36,170 bases of DNA from Chryseobacterium sp. 36-9 (GTDB lineage: Bacteria > Bacteroidota > Bacteroidia > Flavobacteriales > Weeksellaceae), in contig MKVE01000037.1 of NCBI GenBank assembly GCA_001898785.1, forward strand, positions 1-36,170. The letters run 5' to 3'. The translations under genes were made by a program, and so were the position numbers. The notes beneath the pieces are model-generated. The model worked only from the letters and a program-made list of their open reading frames with translations, was not told the DNA's origin and did no database searches. This document shows, piece by piece, positions 15,176-23,149 of the stretch. The stretch's first letter is position 1. Each line of letters begins with the position of its first letter.

Positions 15176-17521
15176 CTAAAACTTAAAATCTACACCAATG
15201 TAGAAATTCTGTTTCATAATCGGCGCATAAACCATTCCGCCATCAAAGTAATTTCCAAACGGATTTCCAGCATCCAGAATCGCCACTTTTTGCTGATAAC
15301 CGGTCAGATTCTCTCCACCCAAATAAACTCGGATTTTCTCTGAAAAATTTCTGGAAATCTGAGCATTCAAAGTAGAATAACTTGGCGAATAATCTCCAAT
15401 CTGGAATTCTGCCGGATTCGATCTGGTGTTCGGAAGTCTTTGTTTTCCAACTAAATTTAAAGTTGTATCAAAACTCCAAAATCTGCCTTTTTCAGTTTTA
15501 TTAGTTGAATAAGCTAGATTAGCAAATCCACGATGTTTAGCCATAAACGGTACTTTTTTCAGTCCGCTCAAGTAATCCAAAGCGACATCATAATATTTGT
15601 AAGCCACTCGGAATTCCAGATTTTTCACAGGCTGAAAATCCCATTGTGTCTGGAAACTGTTGGCAAAAGATTTTCCCTCAAGATTATAAAACAAAATTTT
15701 CTGTGCAGATTCATCCAAATCTGTCACGACCTGATTTTGGAAATCTGTTCTGAAAAAATCAGCCAAAACGGTCGACTTTCTTCCAAACAATTTGAATTCC
15801 TGCTGAAGACTCACACCATAATTCCAAGCAATTTCCGGCTTTAAACCATAGATTTCGCCACCATTATTGATGATTTGGATTTGTCGGTTGGATGCAAAAT
15901 AAGACTGGCTTTCTGCAAAGATATTCGCAGTTCGGAAACCTCTTCCCGCCGAAATTCTGAAAATCGTTTTTGGCGTCAAATCATATTTGAAATTCATTCT
16001 TGGTGTAAACTGCGTTCCCGCAAGATTGTGAAAATCAACACGAGCACCTGTTACCAAAGTGAATTTTTCGCCTGTCAAAGTATATTCTGCAAACAACCCA
16101 GGAACGGTTTCCGTTCTTTTGTAATTGTCCAAAAGATAATCTTCATCGTATTTGTCATAAAGGAAACTTGCGCCAACTTTATACTTGTTGTTTGTATTTC
16201 CAATGATGCTTTCGAAAATCAAATTAGAATAGTAAGAAGTTTCTTTTCCAAAATAATTCCTCAATCCGAAAAAGCTATCTTGCTGATGATAAGTCAATTG
16301 ATTCATCCAACCCAAACTTTGGTAAGGTTTCCCTTTGAAAACATAACCCGTTTTGTTCCAAACCTGGAATCTTGAAATATCAATCCCAACGCCATAAAGC
16401 GATTGATCCTTCTGCGAAATCCTTTTATTGTATCCTATTTGTCCGGCCGTCCTTTCATCTTTCAAGTAATTAATTCCGAAGTGCGAACCAAATCCTGAAC
16501 CTTGCAAATCATTGTAATTCAAAAGATAAGCTACGTTTAACTGATTTCCTTTTGGACGGTCAAGAAAACCGTCATCATTCATATCCGTATCGCCAAACGT
16601 TCCGTTGCCGTGTAACAAAACACTCTGAGTCCATTTTTCTGAAATAGGAGAGGTACTCGTTACATTGGCTTCAACTCGTCCGTTGTTATCAGAAAACAAA
16701 TTGATTTCCGTTTCAGCTTTTTTAGCATCATCTTTCGTTTTCAAAAGTTCCGTATTGATTTGTCCTGTGATACTTTCGTAGCCGTTTACAACCGTGCTTC
16801 CTCCTTTTGTCAACTGGATTCCGCCAATCCATTTTCCGGGAATGAAATTCAGTCCATAAGGCGAAGCCAATCCACGGATTTCCGGTAATTGTTCTTTGGT
16901 CAGAAGCGTATATTTCTGGTCAAGTCCAAGCATTTTCAATTGCTTGGTCCCTGTAACCGCATTGCTGAATGACACATCAACAGTTGCGTTGGTTTCGAAG
17001 CTTTCGGAAAGGTTGCAGCAAGCGGCTTTCAGTAATTCTTTGGAACTGATATTGAAAATCAATCCTGCTTCTTTTTTGCTGATAGCAGTCGCTTCTTTTT
17101 CCCTCGACAGTTTTACACCTTCAATCTGGTTCGTTTTCGCATCAGAATCTGAGTGATGTTCAAGTGTGTCATTCGGTTTTTCAAAATCAGAACCTCTCGT
17201 GTAGAGACAGCAAGCAGGCAGATTTTTATAAGCTTCTTCAGGTGCTTTGAATTTCTCATTATCGTGACCAACTTCAGCGATTTGTTTCAGTATATCATCA
17301 CATTTGACTTTCGATTCGTCAAGTGTCATTGTCAATGTCTGATTACTGGCTGTCCAGTTGGCGGTTGTTGCGCCGGCTTTCAAGGCTGCTTTTTCTATTC
17401 TTGCTTTACATTGTCCGCAATTTCCTTTTACCAAAAATTGTTCTGTAACGGTTTGTGCAAAAGACAATACGGAACAAACGAGCAGCACAGAAAACATAAG
17501 TTTTCTACTTAAATAATTCAT
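15176..17521 (-). CDS. TonB-dependent receptor fused to an N-terminal HMA metal-binding domain
   Basis: 781 aa from the ATG at 17521 (a TTG at 17527 is a poorer start). Signal peptide residues 1-22. An HMA domain covers about 26-95, with metal ligands Cys35 and Cys38 in GNCGQCKARIEKAA. A tail follows with GHDNE at 85-89 and Cys104-Cys105 (LPACCLY). The plug begins near LLKAACCNLSESFETNATVDV and contains VNGYESITGQINTELLKT. The rest is the outer-membrane barrel, with conserved pieces NLTGYQQK and a terminal NFYIGVDFKF. It probably imports or handles copper or another soft metal with TonB energy. It is last in the minus-strand metal locus, 19 nt after the HMA gene. Confidence 0.93.
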   Translation of the reverse strand: MNYLSRKLMFSVLLVCSVLSFAQTVTEQFLVKGNCGQCKARIEKAALKAGATTANWTASNQTLTMTLDESKVKCDDILKQIAEVGHDNEKFKAPEEAYKNLPACCLYTRGSDFEKPNDTLEHHSDSDAKTNQIEGVKLSREKEATAISKKEAGLIFNISSKELLKAACCNLSESFETNATVDVSFSNAVTGTKQLKMLGLDQKYTLLTKEQLPEIRGLASPYGLNFIPGKWIGGIQLTKGGSTVVNGYESITGQINTELLKTKDDAKKAETEINLFSDNNGRVEANVTSTSPISEKWTQSVLLHGNGTFGDTDMNDDGFLDRPKGNQLNVAYLLNYNDLQGSGFGSHFGINYLKDERTAGQIGYNKRISQKDQSLYGVGIDISRFQVWNKTGYVFKGKPYQSLGWMNQLTYHQQDSFFGLRNYFGKETSYYSNLIFESIIGNTNNKYKVGASFLYDKYDEDYLLDNYKRTETVPGLFAEYTLTGEKFTLVTGARVDFHNLAGTQFTPRMNFKYDLTPKTIFRISAGRGFRTANIFAESQSYFASNRQIQIINNGGEIYGLKPEIAWNYGVSLQQEFKLFGRKSTVLADFFRTDFQNQVVTDLDESAQKILFYNLEGKSFANSFQTQWDFQPVKNLEFRVAYKYYDVALDYLSGLKKVPFMAKHRGFANLAYSTNKTEKGRFWSFDTTLNLVGKQRLPNTRSNPAEFQIGDYSPSYSTLNAQISRNFSEKIRVYLGGENLTGYQQKVAILDAGNPFGNYFDGGMVYAPIMKQNFYIGVDFKF

Positions 17522-17540
17522 CGTCAAAAATTTAAATTAA

Positions 17541-17933
17541 TTACTTAAGCTCGCAGACTTGTTTTGTATCAGCGTTTTTCGTCATTTTTTTGCTGTTGTC
17601 CGGACGGTCGTATTGGCAGCAAGCGTCTAAATCGTCATAGACTTTGTCAGAAGCACGGAACATTTCGTTGTCGTGGCCAACGTCGGCTACGCTTTTCAGG
17701 ATAGATTTTTTGTCCGTTTTGGAAGCGTCATAACTCACAGTCAGGACTTTTTTGCTCATACTCCAGTCGGCTGATTTTACGTTTTTGTCAGACTTAGCAG
17801 CCGTTTCGATGCGTTCTTTGCACATTCCACAGTTGCCTTCTACTCTGGCTTTGAAGGATTTGGTTTGAGCAGAAAAATTGGAGAATAAAAATATTGAAAG
17901 GAATAAAATTCCTGATTTTATGATTGTATTCAT
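17541..17933 (-). CDS. Secreted HMA (heavy-metal-associated) domain protein
   Basis: 130 aa. Signal peptide about residues 1-22 (ILFLSIFLFSNFSAQ). The HMA domain has Cys35 and Cys38 in GNCGMCKERIETAA and ends VADVGHDNE (86-90). A tail follows with FRASDKVYDDLDACCQYDR, Cys105-Cys106. Fold, spacing and tail repeat the N-terminus of the TonB receptor encoded just downstream, so one is a duplicate of the other. It is likely a periplasmic metal carrier that hands metal to or takes it from the receptor. The C-terminal Lys/Asp-rich segment adds one more Cys (VCELK). Confidence 0.92.
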   Translation of the reverse strand: MNTIIKSGILFLSIFLFSNFSAQTKSFKARVEGNCGMCKERIETAAKSDKNVKSADWSMSKKVLTVSYDASKTDKKSILKSVADVGHDNEMFRASDKVYDDLDACCQYDRPDNSKKMTKNADTKQVCELK

Positions 17934-17965
17934 TTTGATTAATTTTAATTGTTTTGTAATAAAGA

Positions 17966-18045
17966 CTCTTCGACTTCGCTCAGAGTGACATTTCTAATAC
18001 TAACTGTTTATTCTTCAAACTCGTCAGGCTGGGCCTGTCGAAGCC
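17966..18045. repeat. Inverted pair of short GTCGAAG-type repeats
   Basis: CTTCGAC...GAGTGAC at 17968-17989 and GTCAGGC...GTCGAAG at 18023-18043 are two diverged copies of one motif in opposite orientation. CTTCGAC pairs with GTCGAAG, and TGAC (17986-17989) with GTCA (18023-18026). The wording (CTTCGACTTCGCTCAGAGTGAC) is familiar as a scattered repeat in many Bacteroidota genomes. It lies between the Cys-rich gene and the HMA gene. Confidence 0.6.
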
Positions 18046-18060
18046 ATTTAAATAAAAAAA

Positions 18061-18432
18061 TTAACCAAGTTTAGGCGGTTGCCAGATATTGAAAGACCTT
18101 GCTAAAGGCGATTGTGAATAGTAAGAAAATTGATTGTTGATTGTGAAAAACGGTGTTTTCAGTTTGTTGTCTAAATTATTCAAAACAACAGAAAAAACAA
18201 ATCCCGAACTGCAGGTTTTGCAAGTGGTGCAATTGTCTTTGCAGTCTTTTTCTTTTTTGGAATCGTGATGACAAGAATCTGATTTTTTCTCATCCTTTTT
18301 GCAACAGTCAGAAGTGTCTTTCTGAGCTTCGCAACAAGAAATCTGAGCAACTTGAGCATTAAAGTTCTGCTTCGGAAATACAAAAATTCCCAAACAGAAA
18401 ATCATTAATATCAATTGAAACTTTCTCAACAT
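18061..18432 (-). CDS. Secreted Cys/His-rich protein of the metal locus
   Basis: 123 aa. Signal peptide about 1-26. Residues 33-74 hold nine Cys (33, 34, 43, 44, 54, 64, 68, 71, 74) plus His55-His56 among Lys and Asp, a typical soft-metal-binding tract. The C-terminal half is ordinary (FVFSVVLNNLDNKLKTPFF) and ends with IWQPPKLG. The CC motifs and final W.PP recall small Bacteroidota proteins of the HYC_CC_PP type, though no HYC is present. First of three minus-strand genes, so it may be a periplasmic metal buffer for the HMA protein and receptor. Confidence 0.82.
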   Translation of the reverse strand: MLRKFQLILMIFCLGIFVFPKQNFNAQVAQISCCEAQKDTSDCCKKDEKKSDSCHHDSKKEKDCKDNCTTCKTCSSGFVFSVVLNNLDNKLKTPFFTINNQFSYYSQSPLARSFNIWQPPKLG

Positions 18433-18439
18433 CGTTTTG

Positions 18440-18447
18440 CAAAATTA
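18440..18447 (-). promoter_or_regulatory. -7 promoter element TAATTTTG for the metal locus
   Basis: The minus strand reads TAATTTTG, matching TAnnTTTG, ending 7 nt before the start codon of the Cys-rich gene. Palindromic element copy B starts 18 bp further upstream, so any -33 contact would fall inside the element. Confidence 0.4.
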
Positions 18448-18464
18448 TGAAATGTAAAATAAAT

Positions 18465-18616
18465 GAACCACAAAAGGCACAAAGATTTTCACAAAGCACA
18501 CAATTATCATTTGACGAAGTCAAATCTTTGTGACCTTAAAAATATTCGAATATCAAAAAAAACCTTGTGACCTTTGTGTTAAAAAATTAGTAAATTTTTT
18601 GTGTCTTTTGTGGTTC
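18465..18616. repeat. Nested palindromic element, copy B
   Basis: Left arm GAACCACAAAAGGCACAAA (18465-18483) pairs with right arm TTTGTGTCTTTTGTGGTTC (18598-18616) over 19 bp with one G-T mismatch. Inner hairpins are ATTTGAC-GAA-GTCAAAT (18509-18525) and ATATTCGAATAT (18542-18553). It fills the space between the DUF4349 stop (18623) and the promoter of the metal locus. Confidence 0.85.
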
Positions 18617-18622
18617 AAAAAA

Positions 18623-19510
18623 CTATTTCTCAGTTTTCACAAGCGCTTTTTTTCTTCTCAAAAAGTAAAATACCAATCCGCCAATTAAAACAATCGGCCA
18701 GATAGAAATCACAAAAACAAATAATTGCTCAATCAAATAGAATCCTTCCACGAAAGCATTTTTCACATCGTACAAGAAATTGTATTTGTATTCATTATCA
18801 ATATTTTTGGTATTGATGATAGGGATTTTCGCAACACTCGTTTTTGGTTCTTTGATGAAAATATCAACAGTGGAAAATTTTAGATTATCTGCAAGAATTT
18901 CGTCAGAATATTTCTGCATATTGGCTTCGGACATATTGTTGTCGTCCAGTTTGACTTTGTCTTTTCCGGCTTTCAATTGAGAAATATTGGATTGAGTTTT
19001 AGCTTGTCTTTCAGATTCCAATTTCGCTAAACGGATTCCCGCAGAAACATCTTCCGCAGAGATAATTCTGGAATTAAGAAACACTTTTTTGTCATTAATA
19101 AAATCCAAAAATTCGCCTAATTTCTGAGTAGGAACTCTAACTTGCATCCTATTCTGATTCTGAAATTTTCTAATCAATATCGCCGATTCATCCGATGTAT
19201 TGTAAGTATCTTCTGACAAAGTCTGCGTCTCCATTCTGCTCTTGGTCACAAATCCGCCCAGTGATTGAAGCTGCTTCTCAATCGAGGTTGTCGTATCATA
19301 AACATCCTTCACTTCCATATCCACTTCTGCGGTTCTCACAAATTGCCGGTCTTTTACATTTTGCGTGGCAGCCATAGAAATACTGTCGGAAACTGATGCG
19401 CTGTCAATTGCATAATCTGCCGATGCATAAGCAGATTCAACTCTTTCTGACTTTTTACAGGCGAACAAAGTCAAAGCAAGTAAACAGATTGATAAGATTT
19501 TAGTTTTCAT
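18623..19510 (-). CDS. DUF4349 lipoprotein
   Basis: 295 aa. Lipoprotein signal ending LFAC (Cys18, then KKSE). The DUF4349 domain covers about residues 55-275: FVRTAEVDMEVKDVYDTTTSIEKQLQSLGGFV, MQVRVPTQKLGEFLDFI, and an alpha-helical middle (RLAKLESERQAKTQSNISQL). A C-terminal membrane helix (about 262-284, VFVISIWPIVLIGGLVFYFL) is followed by RRKKALVKTEK. Function unknown; the layout suggests an envelope protein tethered at both ends. It reads toward element B and the metal locus but is probably a separate transcription unit. Confidence 0.92.
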   Translation of the reverse strand: MKTKILSICLLALTLFACKKSERVESAYASADYAIDSASVSDSISMAATQNVKDRQFVRTAEVDMEVKDVYDTTTSIEKQLQSLGGFVTKSRMETQTLSEDTYNTSDESAILIRKFQNQNRMQVRVPTQKLGEFLDFINDKKVFLNSRIISAEDVSAGIRLAKLESERQAKTQSNISQLKAGKDKVKLDDNNMSEANMQKYSDEILADNLKFSTVDIFIKEPKTSVAKIPIINTKNIDNEYKYNFLYDVKNAFVEGFYLIEQLFVFVISIWPIVLIGGLVFYFLRRKKALVKTEK

Positions 19511-19872
19511 AATACATATTTTGAAATTAATATTTTTATATGGGGCAGCTATTTCCGCGCTCCGTTCCCGCTATTTTTGTCCAAGCTTTTGCCAAGCAAA
19601 AAAATGAGCTCCACTCAGCTCGGGCTGCAATCGTATGATGTTCCAAAAGATTGGTTAAGAGTTTCTTTTGTTTCTGTCTGACTCAAAATTGATAATTAAG
19701 ATGAAAGCTATTTTGCAAATCAATCCGAAACACTTTGTAAACCTAACTTAAGTTTTAAATTGTTGATTTTTAGAATTTTGTAAAACTAATTTTCAGAAAA
19801 AAGTTAGATCATCAGCTATTTGTAAAAGATTTTTAGGAATATTAATTGCATTCTACAAGAAAACAGGAATCA
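19511..19872. other. 362-bp intergenic region between divergent genes
   Basis: It holds a repeat-like block (19541-19628) and AT-rich sequence. Near 19795-19806 there is a weak hairpin (AACTAATTTTC against GAAAAAAGTTAG). No open frame with gene features and no structured RNA of a known class was recognised. Confidence 0.5.
19541..19628. repeat. Intergenic repeat-like block GGGGCAGC...GGGCTGC
   Basis: GCAGC (19545-19549) pairs with GCTGC (19624-19628), and ATTTTTG (19573-19579) with the A-rich CAAAAAAAT (19597-19605). The wording (GGGGCAGCTATTTCCGC, GAGCTCCACTCAGCTCGGG) is what I recall from intergenic repeats of Chryseobacterium-like genomes. One copy only in this window. Confidence 0.4.
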
Positions 19873-21231
19873 ATGAACACCACTATTTCCAAAATCAAAG
19901 GAATTTTCAATCTTCTGAAACATATCGATATAGATCAGATTTCCAAAATCTCGCAAAAAGTTGACCTTCCAAAATTAATGGACCAATTCTCAAAATTAGA
20001 TGAGAATCAAATCAAAGGCTTGACAAAAATGCTGGATTCTTCCGGAAAGAAAAAAGAATTACCTCCAATCAATGGCGATTTTTATGAACTGCATATGAAA
20101 CTGACGGATGAACAAAGAGCAATTCAGTTACAGGTTCGTGAGTTTATGGAGAAAGAAGCAAAACCTCTGGTCAACAGATATTGGCTTACAGACGATTTCC
20201 CACACGAACTGATTCCCAAATTCAAAAAACTGAATCTCTGCGGTGTCACCTACGAAGGTTACGGCTGCCCGAATTTACCATTCCTGATGGAAGGTGTCAT
20301 TGCGATGGAAATTGCCAGAGTTGATGCGTCGTTGGCAACATTTTTCGGCGTTCAGTCCGGATTGTCAATGGGCTCGATTTATATGTGCGGTTCCGAGGAG
20401 CAAAAGCAAAAATATCTCCCGGGAATGCAGCAATTCGATTTGATCGGCGCATTTGGATTGACCGAGCCTGAAGTTGGTTCCGGCGCTGCTGGCGGATTGA
20501 CGACAACATGCAAAAAAGTTGAAGGCGGCTGGGTTCTGAATGGGCAGAAAAAATGGATTGGAAACGCCACTTTTGCGGATGTGATTATCATTTGGGCGAG
20601 AGATTTAGATGATAATCAGGTCAAAGGTTTCATTGTCGAGAAAGACACACCAGGGTTTGAAGTCGAAAAAATCAAAGGAAAAATGGCACTTAGAATTGTG
20701 CAAAACGGACTCATCACAATGAAAGATTGTTTCGTTGCCGATTCCCAGAAAATGGAACACGCCAACAGTTTCAAAGACACTGCAAAAGTCCTTCAAATGA
20801 CAAGAGCCGGTGTAGCGTGGATGGCGACTGGCTGCGCTAGAGGCGCTTACGAAAATGCTTTGGATTACACCAGAAAACGGAAACAATTCGGAAAACCGAT
20901 TGCTTCGTTTCAATTAGTTCAGGGACATTTGGTAGAAATGTTATCCAATTTAACTGCCATGCAAACCTTGGTTTTCAGATTGTCAGAGATGCAGGATGCC
21001 GGTATTTTGAAAGACGAACACGCATCTTTGGCCAAAGTTTTTTGTAGTTTGAGAACTCGTGATGTGGTGGCGCAGGCAAGAGAAGTAATGGGCGGAAACG
21101 GAATCTTATTAGAACACGATGTTGCCAGATTCGTTGCCGATGCGGAGGCGATTTATTCCTACGAAGGAACGAAAGAAATCAACTCGTTGATCGTCGGTCG
21201 CTCGATTACGGGAATGAGTGCCTTTGTTTAA
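19873..21231 (+). CDS. Acyl-CoA dehydrogenase family protein (GCDH/ACX4-like)
   Basis: 452 aa from the ATG at 19873; a TTG at 19846 would add 9 residues but is a weaker start. FAD-dependent oxidation of an acyl-CoA. An extra helical N-terminus of about 60 residues precedes the core. Core signs: FGLTEPEVGSGAAGGLTTTC, WVLNGQKKWIGNATFADV, RKRKQFGKPIASFQLVQ, VMGGNGIL, and SYEGTKEINSLIVGRSITG, with the probable catalytic base Glu431. It resembles glutaryl-CoA dehydrogenase overall. However, the loop RVDASLATFFGVQSGL has Ala and Gly where human GCDH has its glutarate-binding Arg and Ser. The text is nearer plant short-chain ACX4 (GSEEQKQKYLP, RIVQNG), so a short-chain acyl substrate is more likely. 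Confidence 0.93.
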   Translation: MNTTISKIKGIFNLLKHIDIDQISKISQKVDLPKLMDQFSKLDENQIKGLTKMLDSSGKKKELPPINGDFYELHMKLTDEQRAIQLQVREFMEKEAKPLVNRYWLTDDFPHELIPKFKKLNLCGVTYEGYGCPNLPFLMEGVIAMEIARVDASLATFFGVQSGLSMGSIYMCGSEEQKQKYLPGMQQFDLIGAFGLTEPEVGSGAAGGLTTTCKKVEGGWVLNGQKKWIGNATFADVIIIWARDLDDNQVKGFIVEKDTPGFEVEKIKGKMALRIVQNGLITMKDCFVADSQKMEHANSFKDTAKVLQMTRAGVAWMATGCARGAYENALDYTRKRKQFGKPIASFQLVQGHLVEMLSNLTAMQTLVFRLSEMQDAGILKDEHASLAKVFCSLRTRDVVAQAREVMGGNGILLEHDVARFVADAEAIYSYEGTKEINSLIVGRSITGMSAFV

Positions 21232-21328
21232 CTATCTTATGATAATGGAATCTAATGTTTGATTCAGTAAATTTACACAAATGAAACGCTTGCGTTCCAT
21301 CTGAACTTTAAAACAATAGAAACAGCAG

Positions 21329-21868
21329 ATGAAAAATGTAGTTTTTTTAATATTAATCAGCTTATTTTTGCAACAATGTGCGCATCAAAAAGTGGATTTA
21401 ACCAAACCTCAACAACCAACAACAATGGAAGATAACACACACGTCAACAATCCTTATTACTCAAGAACTGATAAAACCAAATTGAATGTTTCCAATGAAG
21501 AATGGAAAAAAATCCTTTCACCGCAAGTCTATGCTATTGCTCGTGAAGCCAATACGGAATATCCTTTCACCGGAAAATATAATGATTTTGATGAAGTCGG
21601 CGAATATTATTGTGCGGTTTGCGGCAATCATTTATTCCGCTCAAGCTCCAAATTTGCGAGCACTTGCGGCTGGCCGAGCTTCTTTGAAGCAGACAAAGAC
21701 GGTGTGACTTACAAAAGGGATTCATCCCACGGAATGGAACGTATCGAAGTGCTTTGCAAACGCTGCGATTCTCACTTGGGACACGTTTTCAATGACGGAC
21801 CGCCGCCGACCGGAACCAGATATTGTATGAATTCCGTTAGCCTGGATTTTCAGCGAGATAAGAAATAA
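21329..21868 (+). CDS. msrB: Peptide-methionine (R)-S-oxide reductase, lipoprotein form
   Basis: 179 aa. Repairs Met-R-sulfoxide in proteins. Residues 1-17 look like a lipoprotein signal (FLILISLFLQQC, Cys17), so the enzyme is probably in the periplasm or on the outer membrane. The MsrB domain (about 52-176) has the zinc cysteines 95, 98, 143 and 146 (CAVC, CKRC) and the catalytic Cys166 in TRYCMNSVSLDF. Cys113 in STCGWPSF could be the resolving residue. DSHLGHVFNDGPPPTG is typical. The gene is closed by a terminator at 21872. Confidence 0.96.
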   Translation: MKNVVFLILISLFLQQCAHQKVDLTKPQQPTTMEDNTHVNNPYYSRTDKTKLNVSNEEWKKILSPQVYAIAREANTEYPFTGKYNDFDEVGEYYCAVCGNHLFRSSSKFASTCGWPSFFEADKDGVTYKRDSSHGMERIEVLCKRCDSHLGHVFNDGPPPTGTRYCMNSVSLDFQRDKK

Positions 21869-21871
21869 ATC

Positions 21872-21897
21872 AATCCCGAATAATTCGGGATTTTTCT
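21872..21897 (+). terminator. Terminator after msrB
   Basis: AATCCCGAA (21872-21880), loop TAA, TTCGGGATT (21884-21892) followed by TTT. Confidence 0.85.
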
Positions 21898-21908
21898 TTG
21901 ATATAACT

Positions 21909-21916
21909 TAAATTTG
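21909..21916 (+). promoter_or_regulatory. -7 promoter element TAAATTTG for the SDR gene
   Basis: TAAATTTG matches TAnnTTTG, 22 nt before the TTG start at 21939. Confidence 0.4.
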
Positions 21917-21938
21917 TAAGATTAAATCTAATTATAAG

Positions 21939-22688
21939 TTGAAAACAATATTCATTACCGGAGCCACTTCCGGAATTGGGAAAGCGACAGCTGTTTTATT
22001 AGCACAACATAAAAACAGATTGATTATATGCGGCAGAAATCAAAACGTTCTCGAAGAACTTAAAACTGAATTATCCCAACAAACCGAAATTTTTAGTCTA
22101 AACTTCGATGTTCGTAATTCGGATGAGGTTTTTTCTGCCATTAATTCACTTCCGGAAGATTGGAAAAACATTGATGTTTTAATCAACAATGCAGGAAATG
22201 CTCATGGACTCGACCCGATTTCCGATGGAAACATAGACGATTGGAATGCAATGTTGGACGGGAATATAAAAGGTTTATTATATGTTTCTCAGCCGATTAT
22301 CAAACTGATGAAAAATAGAGGAAATGGGCAAATTATTAATATCAGTTCGGTAGCGGCGAGACAAACTTATGCTAATGGCGTTGTTTATTGTGCTTCCAAA
22401 AAAGCAGTCGATGTCATCTCTGAAGGAATGAGAATTGAGTTGACGGAATTCGGAATTCGCGTGACAAATATTCAGCCAGGTGCTGTGGAAACTGATTTCT
22501 CGAAAGTAAGATTCAAAGGAGATGATGAAAGAGCAGCGACAGTTTATGCAGGATATGAACCGTTGCTTCCGGAAGATATTGCAGATACGATTGCTTATTG
22601 CATCAATGTTCCGGAGAGAGTTTCTATTGCAGAGATTGCGATTTATCCAAAAGCGCAAGCTGAGCCGAGAACGATTTATAGAAATTAA
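21939..22688 (+). CDS. SDR-family NAD(P)-dependent oxidoreductase (YdfG-like)
   Basis: 249 aa. Rossmann fold with TGATSGIG near the N-terminus (nucleotide binding), NNAG, INISS and the catalytic YCASK (Tyr and Lys). The wording (LPEDWKNIDVLINNAGNAHGLDPI, GMRIELTEFGIRVTNIQPGAVETDF) matches the YdfG group, which reduces 3-hydroxy-acid or malonic-semialdehyde type substrates; the true substrate is unknown. Translation starts at TTG (21939). No ATG or GTG lies between the upstream in-frame stop (21909) and this codon, and it gives MKTIFITGATSGIG exactly at the family start. An NTF2-like gene follows after 5 nt. Confidence 0.94.
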   Translation: MKTIFITGATSGIGKATAVLLAQHKNRLIICGRNQNVLEELKTELSQQTEIFSLNFDVRNSDEVFSAINSLPEDWKNIDVLINNAGNAHGLDPISDGNIDDWNAMLDGNIKGLLYVSQPIIKLMKNRGNGQIINISSVAARQTYANGVVYCASKKAVDVISEGMRIELTEFGIRVTNIQPGAVETDFSKVRFKGDDERAATVYAGYEPLLPEDIADTIAYCINVPERVSIAEIAIYPKAQAEPRTIYRN

Positions 22689-22693
22689 TTGTT

Positions 22694-23122
22694 ATGATAA
22701 TTAGAATTCTTTTATTGTTCTTTTGTTTCACTTTTGTTTTTGGAATTTCTCAAAATAAAAAAGAGAAAACATTATTAAGCCAGGTTTCAAAATTGGATTC
22801 AATGATGCAGAATAATGATTCTAAGGTTTTGGATTTATTTTCTGATGATGTTTCCTTTGGACATTCTAACGGCTGGATTCAGAATAAAGAAGATTTCAAA
22901 AAAGATTTCGAATCCGGAAAAGTAAAATATCAGTCGGTTAAACAAACCGACTTGAAAGAATTCAGAATCAAAAATAAGTTCGCAAACATTCGTAGAATCA
23001 TAGCTGTCAAAGGACTTTACAAAAATGAAATATTCGAAATGAAATTGTCTGTCCTCGAATTTTGGATTCTGAAAAATGGAAAGTGGAAATTGTGGAGCCG
23101 GCAAAGTGTGAGTCTGAAATAA
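22694..23122 (+). CDS. NTF2-like (DUF4440) secreted protein
   Basis: 142 aa. Signal peptide about 1-19 (ILLLFFCFTFVFGISQ). The mature part fits the NTF2-like/DUF4440 cone fold: LLSQVSKLDSMMQNNDSKVLDLFSDDVSFGHSNGWIQNKEDFKKDF, then KNEIFEMKLSVLEFWILKNGKWKLWSRQSV. Such domains bind small ligands or act as simple enzymes; no active site can be named. It starts 5 nt after the SDR gene and ends 27 nt before tsaB, so the three may share a transcript, though tsaB has its own -7 element. Confidence 0.87.
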   Translation: MIIRILLLFFCFTFVFGISQNKKEKTLLSQVSKLDSMMQNNDSKVLDLFSDDVSFGHSNGWIQNKEDFKKDFESGKVKYQSVKQTDLKEFRIKNKFANIRRIIAVKGLYKNEIFEMKLSVLEFWILKNGKWKLWSRQSVSLK

Positions 23123-23137
23123 TTCTTCCTTAATCCT

Positions 23138-23145
23138 TACATTTG
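23138..23145 (+). promoter_or_regulatory. -7 promoter element TACATTTG for tsaB
   Basis: TACATTTG followed by C matches TAnnTTTG and ends 4 nt before the ATG at 23150. This implies a transcript with almost no leader if the promoter is used. Confidence 0.4.
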
Positions 23146-23149
23146 CAAT

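Noticed and set aside
15533-16375. Plus-strand frames of 103 and 166 aa
   Set aside because: Antisense to the TonB-dependent receptor barrel, with no family features.
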